Positions 1 to 6,010 of a DNA stretch of 28,410 nt are shown piece after piece. Each line of letters begins with the position of its first letter. Positions within the stretch are counted from its first letter, which is position 1. Both the position numbers and the translations under genes were made by a program. The notes beneath the pieces are model-generated. The model had not been told where the DNA came from. It saw only the letters and a program-made list of their open reading frames with translations, and did no database searches. The stretch is from the NCBI GenBank assembly GCA_002298785.1, contig DBMR01000111.1:1-28410 (forward strand), given 5' to 3'. This stretch comes from Verrucomicrobia subdivision 3 bacterium UBA693. GTDB lineage: Bacteria > Verrucomicrobiota > Verrucomicrobiia > Limisphaerales > UBA8199.

Positions 1-230
1 GATCTGACCTAAGATTTGATCCCTTTTCCGGACTTGATCCAGCAGCTTCGCGTTGGGGTTGGGAACCACCGCCTCCCGGTCCAGGCGCGGGTTCTTCAGG
101 CTCCGCATTTCCCTTTCGAGTTGACGATGTTTGCGGACCGCCAAAGCGTTTTTGGGTCACGTAAGTAAAACCAGGAATTAATTCCCAGTTTGTCCGCGAT
201 TATCTACTTACTGGGAATTCTTTACCAACG
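1..230. repeat. Copy 1 of a ~225 bp direct repeat
   Basis: This block is repeated with many scattered changes at 1431-1655; the pair brackets the small gene at 726-1253. It runs off the left end of the window. On the minus strand both copies carry an open frame of about 45 codons with the same length and register (for example LEREMRSLKN and VVPNP in both), so it may be the 3' end of a duplicated gene. No in-frame start is visible in this copy: a stop codon lies just upstream on the minus strand. I do not recognise the family. Confidence 0.8.
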
Positions 231-725
231 ATCAAATGGCCGAAAAGGAAGCAACACTCACGCGAAGCCGGGAAGACGCAAAGAATGATGAAAGACGGTA
301 TCGAGCGGGTGGTCCGCGGACTTTCGGAGGAAAACCTTGGCGGCTTTGCGTCGTTGCGTGCGACAAGCCCGATTTCAAACCAGGCGGTGCGGCAAATGCG
401 GCTCCGCCGCATTGTTGACCTTTGCGTTGAACTAAACCGCCCCGCAGAGAGCGTGGGCGCGCGTTTGGGATGGACAAGGACGCCGGCGGTATGGACAATC
501 GCCACGGATCCGGCAATGGCCGGAACCCGGTCCTGGCTTTTGAGATATGGGTCGCCAGTGCCTGAAAATGAACGTCCGGAGGGTAACTTTTGAATACTCT
601 ACACAGTAGTAAGGCCCCAGGCTCCGCGGCACAGTTCAACCAGATTGTATCCGCCAGGCCCACGCACGCTCCAACTTTTCGGACGGTTATTCGTGAGGAT
701 ACGGCGGATACACCCTCTAAAGGTT
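231..725. other. Gene-poor stretch with two attC-like sites and a cassette without a clear gene
   Basis: No convincing coding region lies here. Short open frames cross the hairpin site at 374-432 and look spurious. From 426 to about 640 the stretch has the form of a cassette: it opens with GTTGAAC (426-432) and its inverse GTTCAAC sits at 634-640. The only internal frame with an ATG is about 30 codons long, so the cassette may carry no protein gene. Confidence 0.5.
374..432 (+). other. attC-like recombination site, short form
   Basis: The inner stem is CAAATGCGGC (393-402) with GCCGCATTG (406-414), loop TCC. Pairing is perfect except for one extra A on the left arm, as expected of the extrahelical base of an attC. 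The right spacer is 11 bases, ending at the R' box GTTGAAC (426-432). A weak R'' (TTTCAAAC, 373-380) lies 12 bases left of the stem. Confidence 0.6.
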
Positions 726-729
726 ATGC
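634..729 (+). other. attC-like recombination site
   Basis: R'' is GTTCAAC (634-640), a full match to RYYYAAC and the exact inverse of the cassette-opening GTTGAAC at 426. A 5-base spacer follows, then the arm TGTATCCGCC (646-655), which is the perfect inverse of GGCGGATACA (703-712). The R' candidate is GTTATGC (723-729), which contains the ATG of the next gene. No extrahelical base is visible in this stem, so this site is weaker than the later ones. Confidence 0.55.
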
Positions 730-1253
730 ATGTTAGGCGGTGTGCTCTTCTGGTGACCTGCTGCCTCTTGGGGCTCGCCGTCATCGGCTATTTTGCAGCG
801 ATCTCAGCGCGTTACCATGGGAAAGTCACCGTAGTTATTGAGCGGCAGCGCATTGTGGGAGATTTGGTAGTCCTCTCAGTTCTGGCCAGCAACCACGGCC
901 CTGGCACCTTGATGTGGTCGGATTCTCCATTCCTGAAGGCACGCTTTCAGGTGGGGAGCGTGTGGACGAATTCTTATCGCGGGCGTGGCGTGACAAGCAT
1001 GGGCCTGATGCTTCCGGGTGAAGTAGTACGTGGCGAGTTCTCGCTTCCGCGGAATACAATCAGATGCCAAGTCGACGGCTATTTTGAATACGCTGGTCCC
1101 AGGGGCACCGTAATGGCACATATGATAAATTCCGGGTGGTGGAATCGCCTCTTTCCGATGAGCCAAAGATTGGTCGGATGGATTCCCCGCGGCCAATCGG
1201 AAGTAGTGGAGATCTGGAGCAAAGAAGTTGGGATTCAGCCGGGGGCTTTTTGA
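726..1253 (+). CDS. Small membrane-anchored protein of unknown function
   Basis: The product is 175 aa if translated from the ATG at 726, which sits inside the cassette-opening box GTTATGC. An upstream TTG at 645 is possible in frame, but it lies within the preceding attC-like stem, so I prefer 726. One N-terminal hydrophobic segment (about residues 6-26) precedes a soluble domain rich in beta-type residues, so it is probably an inner-membrane-anchored protein facing the periplasm. I do not recognise the family. It is the only gene between the two copies of the ~225 bp repeat, and the attC expected after it is not recognisable. Confidence 0.6.
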   Translation: MHVRRCALLVTCCLLGLAVIGYFAAISARYHGKVTVVIERQRIVGDLVVLSVLASNHGPGTLMWSDSPFLKARFQVGSVWTNSYRGRGVTSMGLMLPGEVVRGEFSLPRNTIRCQVDGYFEYAGPRGTVMAHMINSGWWNRLFPMSQRLVGWIPRGQSEVVEIWSKEVGIQPGAF

Positions 1254-1320
1254 CGACCGCACCGGCGAGACCACAGCTACCGACAACGCGCCGACCAGGT
1301 CGCAAGCATCACCAGCTAAC

Positions 1321-1402
1321 GCGGACCCCGCGGAAAGGAAGCAGTCGGAGCGCGAGCTTCCAAGCTCGCTTATGCAGGTGCGGGTGGGGGAGAGGTTCAC
1401 AC
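1321..1402. repeat. Dispersed hairpin repeat, copy 1
   Basis: This shares a core with 21496-21615 and 21716-21838. The core holds the palindrome GCGAGCTT-CC-AAGCTCGC, an 8-bp perfect stem, followed by TTATGCAGGTG. The relatives lie 20 kb away next to carA, so this is a dispersed family rather than part of a cassette. Confidence 0.75.
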
Positions 1403-1430
1403 CGAGAACACCGCCAGTATGCCCAAAATG

Positions 1431-1655
1431 ATCTGACCTAAGATTTGATCCATTTCCCGTACTGGGTCCAGCAGCTTCACGATGGGGTTGGGAACCACCG
1501 CCTTCCGCTCCTGGCGAGCGTTCTTTAGGCTCCGCATTTCCCTTTCGAGTTGACGATGTTTGCAGACCGGCATAGCGTTTTTGGGTGACCTAAGTAAAAC
1601 CAGGACCCAATTCCAAGTTTGTCCGTGAATATCTACTTACTAGGAATGCTTTCAT
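1431..1655. repeat. Copy 2 of the ~225 bp direct repeat, with a 58-codon minus-strand frame
   Basis: It aligns along its length with 1-230. On the minus strand an ATG at 1573 opens a 58-codon frame ending at 1397, just outside the repeat; the first ~50 codons match the frame in copy 1. Changes between the copies are both silent and amino-acid altering, so coding constraint is uncertain. The frame could be a gene tail carried by the duplication or a short real gene. I see no known domain. Confidence 0.7.
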
Positions 1656-1667
1656 GACTACTAAATA

Positions 1668-1675
1668 GTTAGGCC
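1668..1675 (+). other. Cassette boundary (R' box)
   Basis: GTTAGGCC is the exact inverse of GGCCTAAC at 2004-2011, after the next gene. This 8/8 match delimits one cassette. No stem of the preceding attC is recognisable on its left. Confidence 0.7.
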
Positions 1676-1689
1676 ACTTCACGCGCACT

Positions 1690-2010
1690 ATGAAATTGAC
1701 ACGCCTCCAATACAAAGCTTTGAAGATTTACTGGCGCTACCACACAGCTGGACTGACTATCAGTCAGCTATTTCGGACCTGCTGGCGACAGTGGCTGCTG
1801 CTGGCTGTGATTGGAATTTTGGTTTATCTATTCTTGGTCCCAGCTTTTCCCGCCATTGGCTGGCTCTATGTTGGTCTATGCATCGGAGCGTTCCTGCGCG
1901 ACATCGGTTATTATCGGGTTTCGCTTCGTATCTGGCCGGTGAGTCAGCAGATCATCGACTGGAAGCGAGTGTCAGAGTTGATTCAGTCACATGAGAAGGA
2001 CATGGCCTAA
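1690..2010 (+). CDS. Small two-pass membrane protein, cassette gene
   Basis: The product is 106 aa from the ATG at 1690, which lies 15 bases after the cassette boundary. An N-terminal basic segment is followed by two close hydrophobic helices (about 35-53 and 56-70) and a polar C-terminal tail, so it is probably a cytoplasmic-membrane protein with both ends on the same side. The stop codon overlaps the R'' box GGCCTAAC, a compact arrangement common in integron cassettes. No family is recognised and no catalytic motif is visible. No clear ribosome-binding site precedes it. Confidence 0.7.
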   Translation: MKLTRLQYKALKIYWRYHTAGLTISQLFRTCWRQWLLLAVIGILVYLFLVPAFPAIGWLYVGLCIGAFLRDIGYYRVSLRIWPVSQQIIDWKRVSELIQSHEKDMA

Positions 2011-2098
2011 CCCTGAAGGGCTAGAGGCAAGGCCGGGATCGCGCTTCTGTTTGCATTCGGACATCACTACCCCGGCCTGCCTGAGCCAACGTTGGCAG
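2004..2098 (+). other. attC-like recombination site
   Basis: R'' GGCCTAAC (2004-2011) overlaps the stop codon. The stem pairs AGGCAAGGCCGGG (2025-2037) with CCCGGCCTGCCT (2071-2082) perfectly, leaving one extra A on the left arm. GGCT and AGCC can pair between the stem and the boxes. The next R' is GTTGGCAG (2091-2098), which departs from GTTRRRY at the end. Confidence 0.75.
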
Positions 2099-2107
2099 TA
2101 AGAGCGC

Positions 2108-2500
2108 ATGTACCCACTGGTCGCCATCAAGTCTTCACACGACGGAACGAGCTTGGTGTTTTCTGACTTCTCAGGTGACTACTTTCAGGCCGCTCTTCGC
2201 GGGCCGAACTTTGAGGGGTCGGGGCGGGTTTACGCATACGAACCGGCACACATGGCAGCGTTCTTTCGTGACTTGGCTGCACACTGGCAGGGATGGAGTG
2301 GTCAGAAGGAATGGGGTTCGCTTGAGGGGGAGCTTTCGCTCACTGCGACGAGCGATTCCACCGGGCACACGAGTCTGGCAGTGCGCATGAGGTCGGGGCC
2401 ATACCCATTCGACTGGACCCTGACGGCGATGCTGCTCATCGAGGCTGGGCAGCTGGAACCGATTGCCAAGAAGATGCAGAAGTTCTTGATTGCAGACTGA
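2108..2500 (+). CDS. Hypothetical protein, possibly DUF6228-like, cassette gene
   Basis: The product is 130 aa from the ATG at 2108. It has no signal peptide or membrane helix and is probably a soluble cytoplasmic protein of mixed alpha/beta type. The central part (about residues 48-92), with FFRDLAAHWQGWSG, then KEWGSLEGEL, then a short TGHTSLAVRM strand, resembles from memory the DUF6228 family, which has no known function. A C-terminal EAGQLEPIAKKMQKF helix fits the same pattern. The family call is moderate. The gene ends right before the first intron-like block; its expected R'' is not an exact match (ACTGAAC, 2496-2502). Confidence 0.65.
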   Translation: MYPLVAIKSSHDGTSLVFSDFSGDYFQAALRGPNFEGSGRVYAYEPAHMAAFFRDLAAHWQGWSGQKEWGSLEGELSLTATSDSTGHTSLAVRMRSGPYPFDWTLTAMLLIEAGQLEPIAKKMQKFLIAD

Positions 2501-2514
2501 ACGGCCTATACAGG

Positions 2515-2823
2515 TCGCCGGGAGGGTTTACCTCCCAACTCCCCACACCACCTGACCTGCGGGGCCGCAGCGGGCGGTTCCGGTCAGATTAACGGCTTCG
2601 GGATTTGGAACTGGACCCGGGCCGTGATGCGGCTCTACCCACGGTTGCGTTATGGATTTGCCTGATTGGATCAACGAACGGGTGGTTAGTATAGCAGGGT
2701 GGAAACGGGCTTTTTTAATAGTTGACCTACGCTGCTGTGCTAGCGTAAGATAATAACCGTGAGAGGTTTAGGATGTTAAATCAAGCTCCTAGATACACGA
2801 ACCATCCGTTCGTATAGTCCTAA
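2515..2823 (-). mobile_element. Group II intron 3'-end remnant plus attC right half, copy 1
   Basis: This block is repeated at 4447-4787. Read on the minus strand, it holds a domain V-like hairpin (2551-2580, starting GAACCGCC and ending GGTGGT) and then a domain VI-like hairpin (2517-2539, loop TAAAC) near an AC end, the usual order of a group II intron 3' terminus. The rightmost ~45 bases form another hairpin (ATAC..GAAC with GTTCGTAT) that looks like the right half of an attC and ends at R' GTTAGGGC (2824). No reverse transcriptase gene remains, so this would be a deletion derivative. Confidence 0.5.
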
Positions 2824-2848
2824 GTTAGGGCACTTCAACGCGATTACC

Positions 2849-3124
2849 ATGTTGCCACTCATCCCACCGACAGAAACCAGATTTTCGCGGATATTCCGTT
2901 GCCTCCTACTGCCGATGTCCGTGTTCACACTTTTGCTGTGCGTGCTCGGAGCAGTTTTCACTGCATTTGGCGAGAGCAGACCAGTCTTTGAAGGCAGAGA
3001 GTTGAGAGGCGTTGAGGGCGTGCTGGCTTGTCTGGCCGCATTTCCGCTCCTTGCCCCCATCTTCACCTTCATCGCCAGCTTCGCTGTCTATTCTAGTCGG
3101 CGAAAGATGAGGACTAGAGTATGA
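2849..3124 (+). CDS. Small two-pass membrane protein, cassette gene
   Basis: The product is 91 aa from the ATG at 2849, 17 bases after the cassette boundary GTTAGGGC (2824-2831). Two hydrophobic helices (about 19-40 and 57-81) are joined by a short charged loop (ESRPVFEGRELRG) and followed by a very basic C-terminus, which suggests cytoplasmic ends by the positive-inside rule. R'' GCCCTAAC (3134-3141) lies 9 bases after the stop and is the exact inverse of the opening box. I do not recognise the family. Confidence 0.65.
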   Translation: MLPLIPPTETRFSRIFRCLLLPMSVFTLLLCVLGAVFTAFGESRPVFEGRELRGVEGVLACLAAFPLLAPIFTFIASFAVYSSRRKMRTRV

Positions 3125-3133
3125 CGATCTTGT

Positions 3134-3227
3134 GCCCTAACAAGGCTACGGCAGTGGACGCGCCGATTGGGCTAGTTTTGCATTCGGCACATCTTTGGCG
3201 GCGCGCCACTGCGCAGTGTCGTTCGGC
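3134..3227 (+). other. attC-like recombination site
   Basis: R'' is GCCCTAAC. The stem pairs GCAGTGGACGCGCCG (3151-3165) with CGGCGCGCCACTGC (3199-3212), 14 perfect pairs with one extra A at 3158. Spacers to the boxes are 9 and 8 bases. The next R' is GTTCGGC (3221-3227). This is one of the clearest sites in the window. Confidence 0.85.
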
Positions 3228-3241
3228 GTGTTGACGTTCCT

Positions 3242-3862
3242 ATGAATATCCACGGCCTTCGCATCTATCCGCAGTCAGTAACCGCCATCCAGGGTAACGG
3301 CGCACCTATTTTCGTCCACGGCAAGGTTGCTGAGAACTGTTCGGATTTCTTTTATGCGTTTCGCCCATTGGCTTCCGTTTGGCGCGGTCACTTTTTCGCA
3401 ACGGATTTTTGCGTCAGCTTCGGCGAGAACGGGCTTGAGGACCCAATACCGGGGCTACGGAAGCAGTTTGGTTCCGCTTTTGTCGGCGCAAACCTCAAAA
3501 GCCAACTGATGCTCCTCAAAGGAGATGATTTTCCTCGCTGGGGAACAACCATGCATTTTTGTGAGGGTGCTTTTCTCCCGATCTTCCCTAAGCGGCCTGC
3601 CTTCAGTTTTTTGAACCGCATTTGGAGCCGGGAATTCTGTTTGACCTCCAAGACTTGGCCCAAGGAGTTGAGGGCCGTCTTGCATATGTGGGACGATATC
3701 TACTGGCAACTTTTCACCACCGATCCCGCGGACATTGACATCCTGATTCGAGCGCATACCGGCGATCCGAAGCTCAAGATGTATTTCGTCGATTTAGACC
3801 GTGAGTTTCCCGGCCCGAGCAACGAGGAGTTACAAGTTGCAGCCGTTTCACATGAGCCCTGA
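3242..3862 (+). CDS. Hypothetical protein, cassette gene
   Basis: The product is 206 aa from the ATG at 3242, 14 bases after the cassette boundary. It has no signal peptide and no membrane helix and is rich in aromatic residues, with several scattered cysteines and histidines but no metal-site spacing that I can name. The C-terminal third (about 140-190) looks helical and acidic. The opening box GTTCGGC is the exact inverse of GCCGAAC (3865-3871), 2 bases after the stop. I recognise no family; it is the largest cassette product in array 1. Confidence 0.65.
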   Translation: MNIHGLRIYPQSVTAIQGNGAPIFVHGKVAENCSDFFYAFRPLASVWRGHFFATDFCVSFGENGLEDPIPGLRKQFGSAFVGANLKSQLMLLKGDDFPRWGTTMHFCEGAFLPIFPKRPAFSFLNRIWSREFCLTSKTWPKELRAVLHMWDDIYWQLFTTDPADIDILIRAHTGDPKLKMYFVDLDREFPGPSNEELQVAAVSHEP

Positions 3863-3864
3863 AC

Positions 3865-3957
3865 GCCGAACTATCGCGCTGCACTCGAGGCCGGGGGTGC
3901 GTTCTGTTACTTATCGGGAGTCAGTGGCCCGGCGCGAGTGAGCGCGGGTCGTTAAGC
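3865..3957 (+). other. attC-like recombination site
   Basis: R'' is GCCGAAC. The left arm GCGCT-G-CACTCG (3876-3887), then GCCGG, pairs with CCGGCGCGAGTGAGCGC (3929-3945). G3881 is unpaired, and a small AG/C irregularity lies above it. Spacers are 4 and 5 bases. R' is GTTAAGC (3951-3957), a full match to GTTRRRY. Confidence 0.85.
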
Positions 3958-3972
3958 AGCAGTCGTGCGCAC

Positions 3973-4446
3973 GTGAACAATTTTCGACAAGCAAGAGTCC
4001 TTACCGCGGCCCTTTTCTTGGTCGGTGTAGGGCTCGTCGCCGCCTCTGCCTTCCTCGCCTGGCAAACCTGGATGTTCATGCGTACTTCGAAATCCGCAAC
4101 TGGGCGGGTGGTGGATTTGGAATGGCGGAACGGAAGGGGTGGTCTCCGAGGGTCTAGTGGCGGTGGTTACGTCACCGTATTTACGTTCACGGATGGTTCC
4201 GGGCAGGCGCACACCGTGCGTACCACGTGCGCTCAGAACCCGCCAACTCATCAAGTTGGAGCTGCGGTGGAGGTGCTCTTTCCGTCCAACTGCCCCGAAG
4301 ATGCCAGGATTCGCTCCTTCAGCACCCTTTGGCTTGTTCCCACCTTTCTCCTTGGTTTTGGTGTCGCGTTTACGGGGGTTGGCGGGTACGGGTTTGTGAC
4401 GGCACGCAAGACATACGGAGATTTGTTGCATGAGCAGACCGCTTAA
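3973..4446 (+). CDS. DUF3592-type membrane protein, cassette gene
   Basis: The product is 157 aa from a GTG at 3973, the first suitable start after the boundary at 3951. A helix at about 9-30 is followed by ATGRVVDLE (42-50), strands with VTVFTFTDGSG (67-77), then VGAAVEVLFPSNCPEDARI (95-113) and a second helix (119-142). This order, helix, A-x-G-x-V strand, V-x-V-x-Y/F-x-P-x-x-P-x-x-A-x-I motif, helix, is typical of DUF3592 proteins, whose function is unknown. The extracytoplasmic part lies between the helices. The stop overlaps GCTTAAT (4441-4447), an R'' matching the opening GTTAAGC at 6/7, where the intron-like block begins. Confidence 0.75.
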   Translation: MNNFRQARVLTAALFLVGVGLVAASAFLAWQTWMFMRTSKSATGRVVDLEWRNGRGGLRGSSGGGYVTVFTFTDGSGQAHTVRTTCAQNPPTHQVGAAVEVLFPSNCPEDARIRSFSTLWLVPTFLLGFGVAFTGVGGYGFVTARKTYGDLLHEQTA

Positions 4447-4787
4447 TCGCCGGGAGGGTTTACCTCCCGGCTCCCACACAATCCGCCTTCGCTAAAGCTA
4501 CGTCGGGACCAGCCTGACATGCGGGTCCGCATCAGGCGGTTCCGGTGAGATTAACGGCTTGGGGATTTGGAACTGTCCCCGGGCCGTAATGCAGCTTCAT
4601 CCACGGTTGAGTTATGGATTTGCCTGATTGGATCAACGAACGGGTGGTCAGTATAGCAGGGTGAAAACGGGCTCTTTTTTAATAGTTGATCTACCCTGCC
4701 GTTCTAGCGTAAGATATTAACCGTGAGAGGTTTAAGATGTTAAATCGAGCTTCTAGATACACGAACCATCCGTTCGTATAATCCCAA
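4447..4787 (-). mobile_element. Group II intron 3'-end remnant plus attC right half, copy 2
   Basis: Homologous to 2515-2823. The minus strand has a domain VI-like hairpin (4449-4471, nine perfect pairs, loop TAAAC) and a domain V-like hairpin (4511-4542). A ~30 bp segment (about 4481-4510, containing CCGCCTTCGCTAAAGCTACG) separates them here but is absent from copy 1. The intron-like 3' end (AT on the minus strand) abuts TAAGC, the inverse of the R'' start GCTTA. Group IIC-attC introns are known to insert at this place and in this orientation. Confidence 0.5.
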
Positions 4788-4800
4788 TTTGTGCAGAACC

Positions 4801-5154
4801 ATGAAGCGCAAGTTTCCAGCCTCTGAGACTGCTTCAGTGTGGATCGGCGATTTCACGGACGAAGATGAGTTTGACGGCCACATCAAAGACGATGTCGAAG
4901 CGAAGCTTCAGTTGTCAACCGAGCTATGGAAAGTCTCCGAGATGACGGTGGAAAAGGAGCCGAAGCCCATCAGAGAGCTGCTTACCGGGTTTTCGCATGC
5001 TCAGTTCTTTTTGGAGGAAGCGATAGCCACCGCGGAACAAAAGGGAATTACCGCAGCCCATGCGGCCTTCGTGGTGTTTTATCTAGCTTTGCGGGAGGCC
5101 CCCGAGGTGTGGGGATCACTCAGATTCCTCGGGAGCTTTGGAAAGGAGAAATGA
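4801..5154 (+). CDS. Imm22-like immunity-type protein, cassette gene
   Basis: The product is 117 aa from the ATG at 4801; a TTG at 4789 lies inside the R' box and is unlikely. It is soluble and acidic with no signal peptide. The N-terminal SVWIGDFTDEDEFDGHI (12-28) and the later ELLTGFSHAQFFLEEAI segment (59-75) followed by AHAAFVVFYL resemble, from memory, immunity protein 22, a family that protects cells from polymorphic toxins. No partner toxin is nearby. The cassette opens with ATTTGTGC (4787) and R'' GCACAAAT (5156-5163) is its exact inverse, 1 base after the stop. Confidence 0.65.
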   Translation: MKRKFPASETASVWIGDFTDEDEFDGHIKDDVEAKLQLSTELWKVSEMTVEKEPKPIRELLTGFSHAQFFLEEAIATAEQKGITAAHAAFVVFYLALREAPEVWGSLRFLGSFGKEK

Positions 5155-5155
5155 T

Positions 5156-5242
5156 GCACAAATCGTGGCAGCGGACGCCGGGAGCCCGCTTCGCGGCGTA
5201 TCCGGCGTCGCTGGCCTGGCGCGGCTGCACCCTGCGTTGGCC
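5156..5242 (+). other. attC-like recombination site
   Basis: R'' is GCACAAAT. GCAGCGGACGCCGG (5168-5181) pairs with CCGGCGTCGCTGGC (5202-5215), leaving one extra G. The alternative arm GGCGCGGCTGC (about 5218-5228) can also pair and would give a shorter right spacer. R' is GTTGGCC (5236-5242). Confidence 0.8.
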
Positions 5243-5254
5243 TGAGTCCCTGCA

Positions 5255-5704
5255 ATGAGCGACAGCGGAAAGCGATCGATCGACCTCCTCTACGAAAAGA
5301 TCGAAGCAGGAGGCTTTGAGTCCCTCACCGAGTCCGAGCGTTGGCTGCTCGCGCTGACTTGGTTGGGGTTGGAGACGAACGGTGGCGGGCTTCATCAGTT
5401 CTTTTTCAACGATGCAGGCAAGTTCGCGGCTGACGCTGTGCTGGGACTGGACACGATTGGCGCATCCAAATCAGCGGACGTTCTCCGTAGAGCCATTGGT
5501 CTTTTTCCGCGCGGCCATTTGCCATCGGATCAGACGGAGCGCCGACGTGTATTGAACCGATTACCAGAGAATGTCCAGTGGAAGGTTTTAGGTGAAGAAT
5601 TGACGCGAGAGTTCTGGGCAGCTTGCGCGGAGGATCAGTGGGCGCAACGCGCATCGGATTATGTGGCCTCGCACAGGGACTTATTTCCTGCCCTACACCA
5701 ATGA
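5255..5704 (+). CDS. DUF4375 (DMP19-like) protein, cassette gene
   Basis: The product is 149 aa from the ATG at 5255. The segment LTESERWLLALTWLGLETNGG (24-44), then LHQFFFNDAGKFAADAV (46-62) and LDTIGASKSADVLRRAIGLFP (65-85), matches the pattern of DUF4375/DMP19-like proteins: an NGG-x-x-Q-F/Y-F-x-N core with a following IGA helix. Homologues are found beside polymorphic toxins and in phage-related settings; the molecular role is not settled, and a protein-protein or DNA-mimic role has been proposed for DMP19. The cassette is closed by GGCCAAC (5709-5715), the exact inverse of GTTGGCC (5236-5242). Confidence 0.75.
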   Translation: MSDSGKRSIDLLYEKIEAGGFESLTESERWLLALTWLGLETNGGGLHQFFFNDAGKFAADAVLGLDTIGASKSADVLRRAIGLFPRGHLPSDQTERRRVLNRLPENVQWKVLGEELTREFWAACAEDQWAQRASDYVASHRDLFPALHQ

Positions 5705-5708
5705 AATC

Positions 5709-5799
5709 GGCCAACCCACCGCAGGCAGCGGACCCCGCGATTCCGCTGCGGTTGCACATTACGCCAGTGTCTCGGGGCCACTGCTGCCGATCTTTGGCC
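5709..5799 (+). other. attC-like recombination site, last of array 1
   Basis: R'' is GGCCAAC. GGCAGC and CCCCG on the left (5724-5737) pair with CGGGG and GCTGCC on the right (5773-5788), with an internal mismatch loop. The R'-like box is TTTGGCC (5793-5799), after a 4-base spacer. No cassette gene follows, so this marks the end of the array. Confidence 0.65.
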
Positions 5800-6010
5800 G
5801 ATTTATGCGGGCCATAGTTAAGGGGGGTGATTTTTGGCGCGCCAGTCATCCCGGCTATTCCCCCGCATCCCGACAGCCACGAGGTCACACTCGCGGTCGC
5901 CTTCACGTGACACACGCCCTAGCCACTCGATACGTTCGGGCCGCCGCCGGAGAGTTTCAGCTTTTTTCAGTCCTTCGATTTCCGCTGCATTCCTGATCTC
6001 TGCTTTTTCG
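5800..6010. other. Intergenic stretch, no gene seen
   Basis: Short open frames on both strands lack family features. I see no site here that I can name. Confidence 0.5.

Larger units (their letters stand above)
1254..1667. other. Intergenic stretch filled with repeats
   Basis: It contains a copy of the dispersed hairpin repeat (1321-1402) and copy 2 of the ~225 bp direct repeat (1431-1655). A small palindrome (CGCGG/CCGCG) lies near 1320-1335. No convincing gene is present. The attC expected after the gene ending at 1253 cannot be recognised, possibly because these repeats were inserted into it. Confidence 0.5.
374..5799 (+). mobile_element. Integron cassette array without a visible integrase (CALIN), array 1
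   Basis: At least nine cassette-like units run in one direction. R' boxes open the units at 426, 723, 1668, 2091, 2824, 3221, 3951, 4787 and 5236, with a last R'-like box at 5793. The inverse R'' box lies just after the gene of the same unit for 426 (7/7), 1668 (8/8), 2824 (8/8), 3221 (7/7), 3951 (6/7), 4787 (8/8) and 5236 (7/7). R'' often overlaps or lies within about 10 bases of the stop codon. The genes are small, lack clear ribosome sites and encode unrelated products. Integron theory explains all of this: the first bases of an inserted cassette come from the R' of its own attC. No intI is present; it may lie outside the window. Confidence 0.85.

Noticed and set aside
200..663. Overlapping open frames of 60-143 codons on both strands
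   Set aside because: They cross the attC-like hairpin at 374-432, have no family features, and their composition follows the GC bias rather than coding.
2515..2823. IS element remnant as an alternative for the intron-like block
   Set aside because: No terminal inverted repeats or transposase fragment are visible, while RNA-strand pairing with compensatory changes fits an intron better. The possibility is not fully excluded.
374..5799. CRISPR array as an explanation for the repeated spacing
   Set aside because: The repeated boxes are short, differ from unit to unit and flank genes; there are no identical 25-40 base repeats with even spacers and no cas genes.
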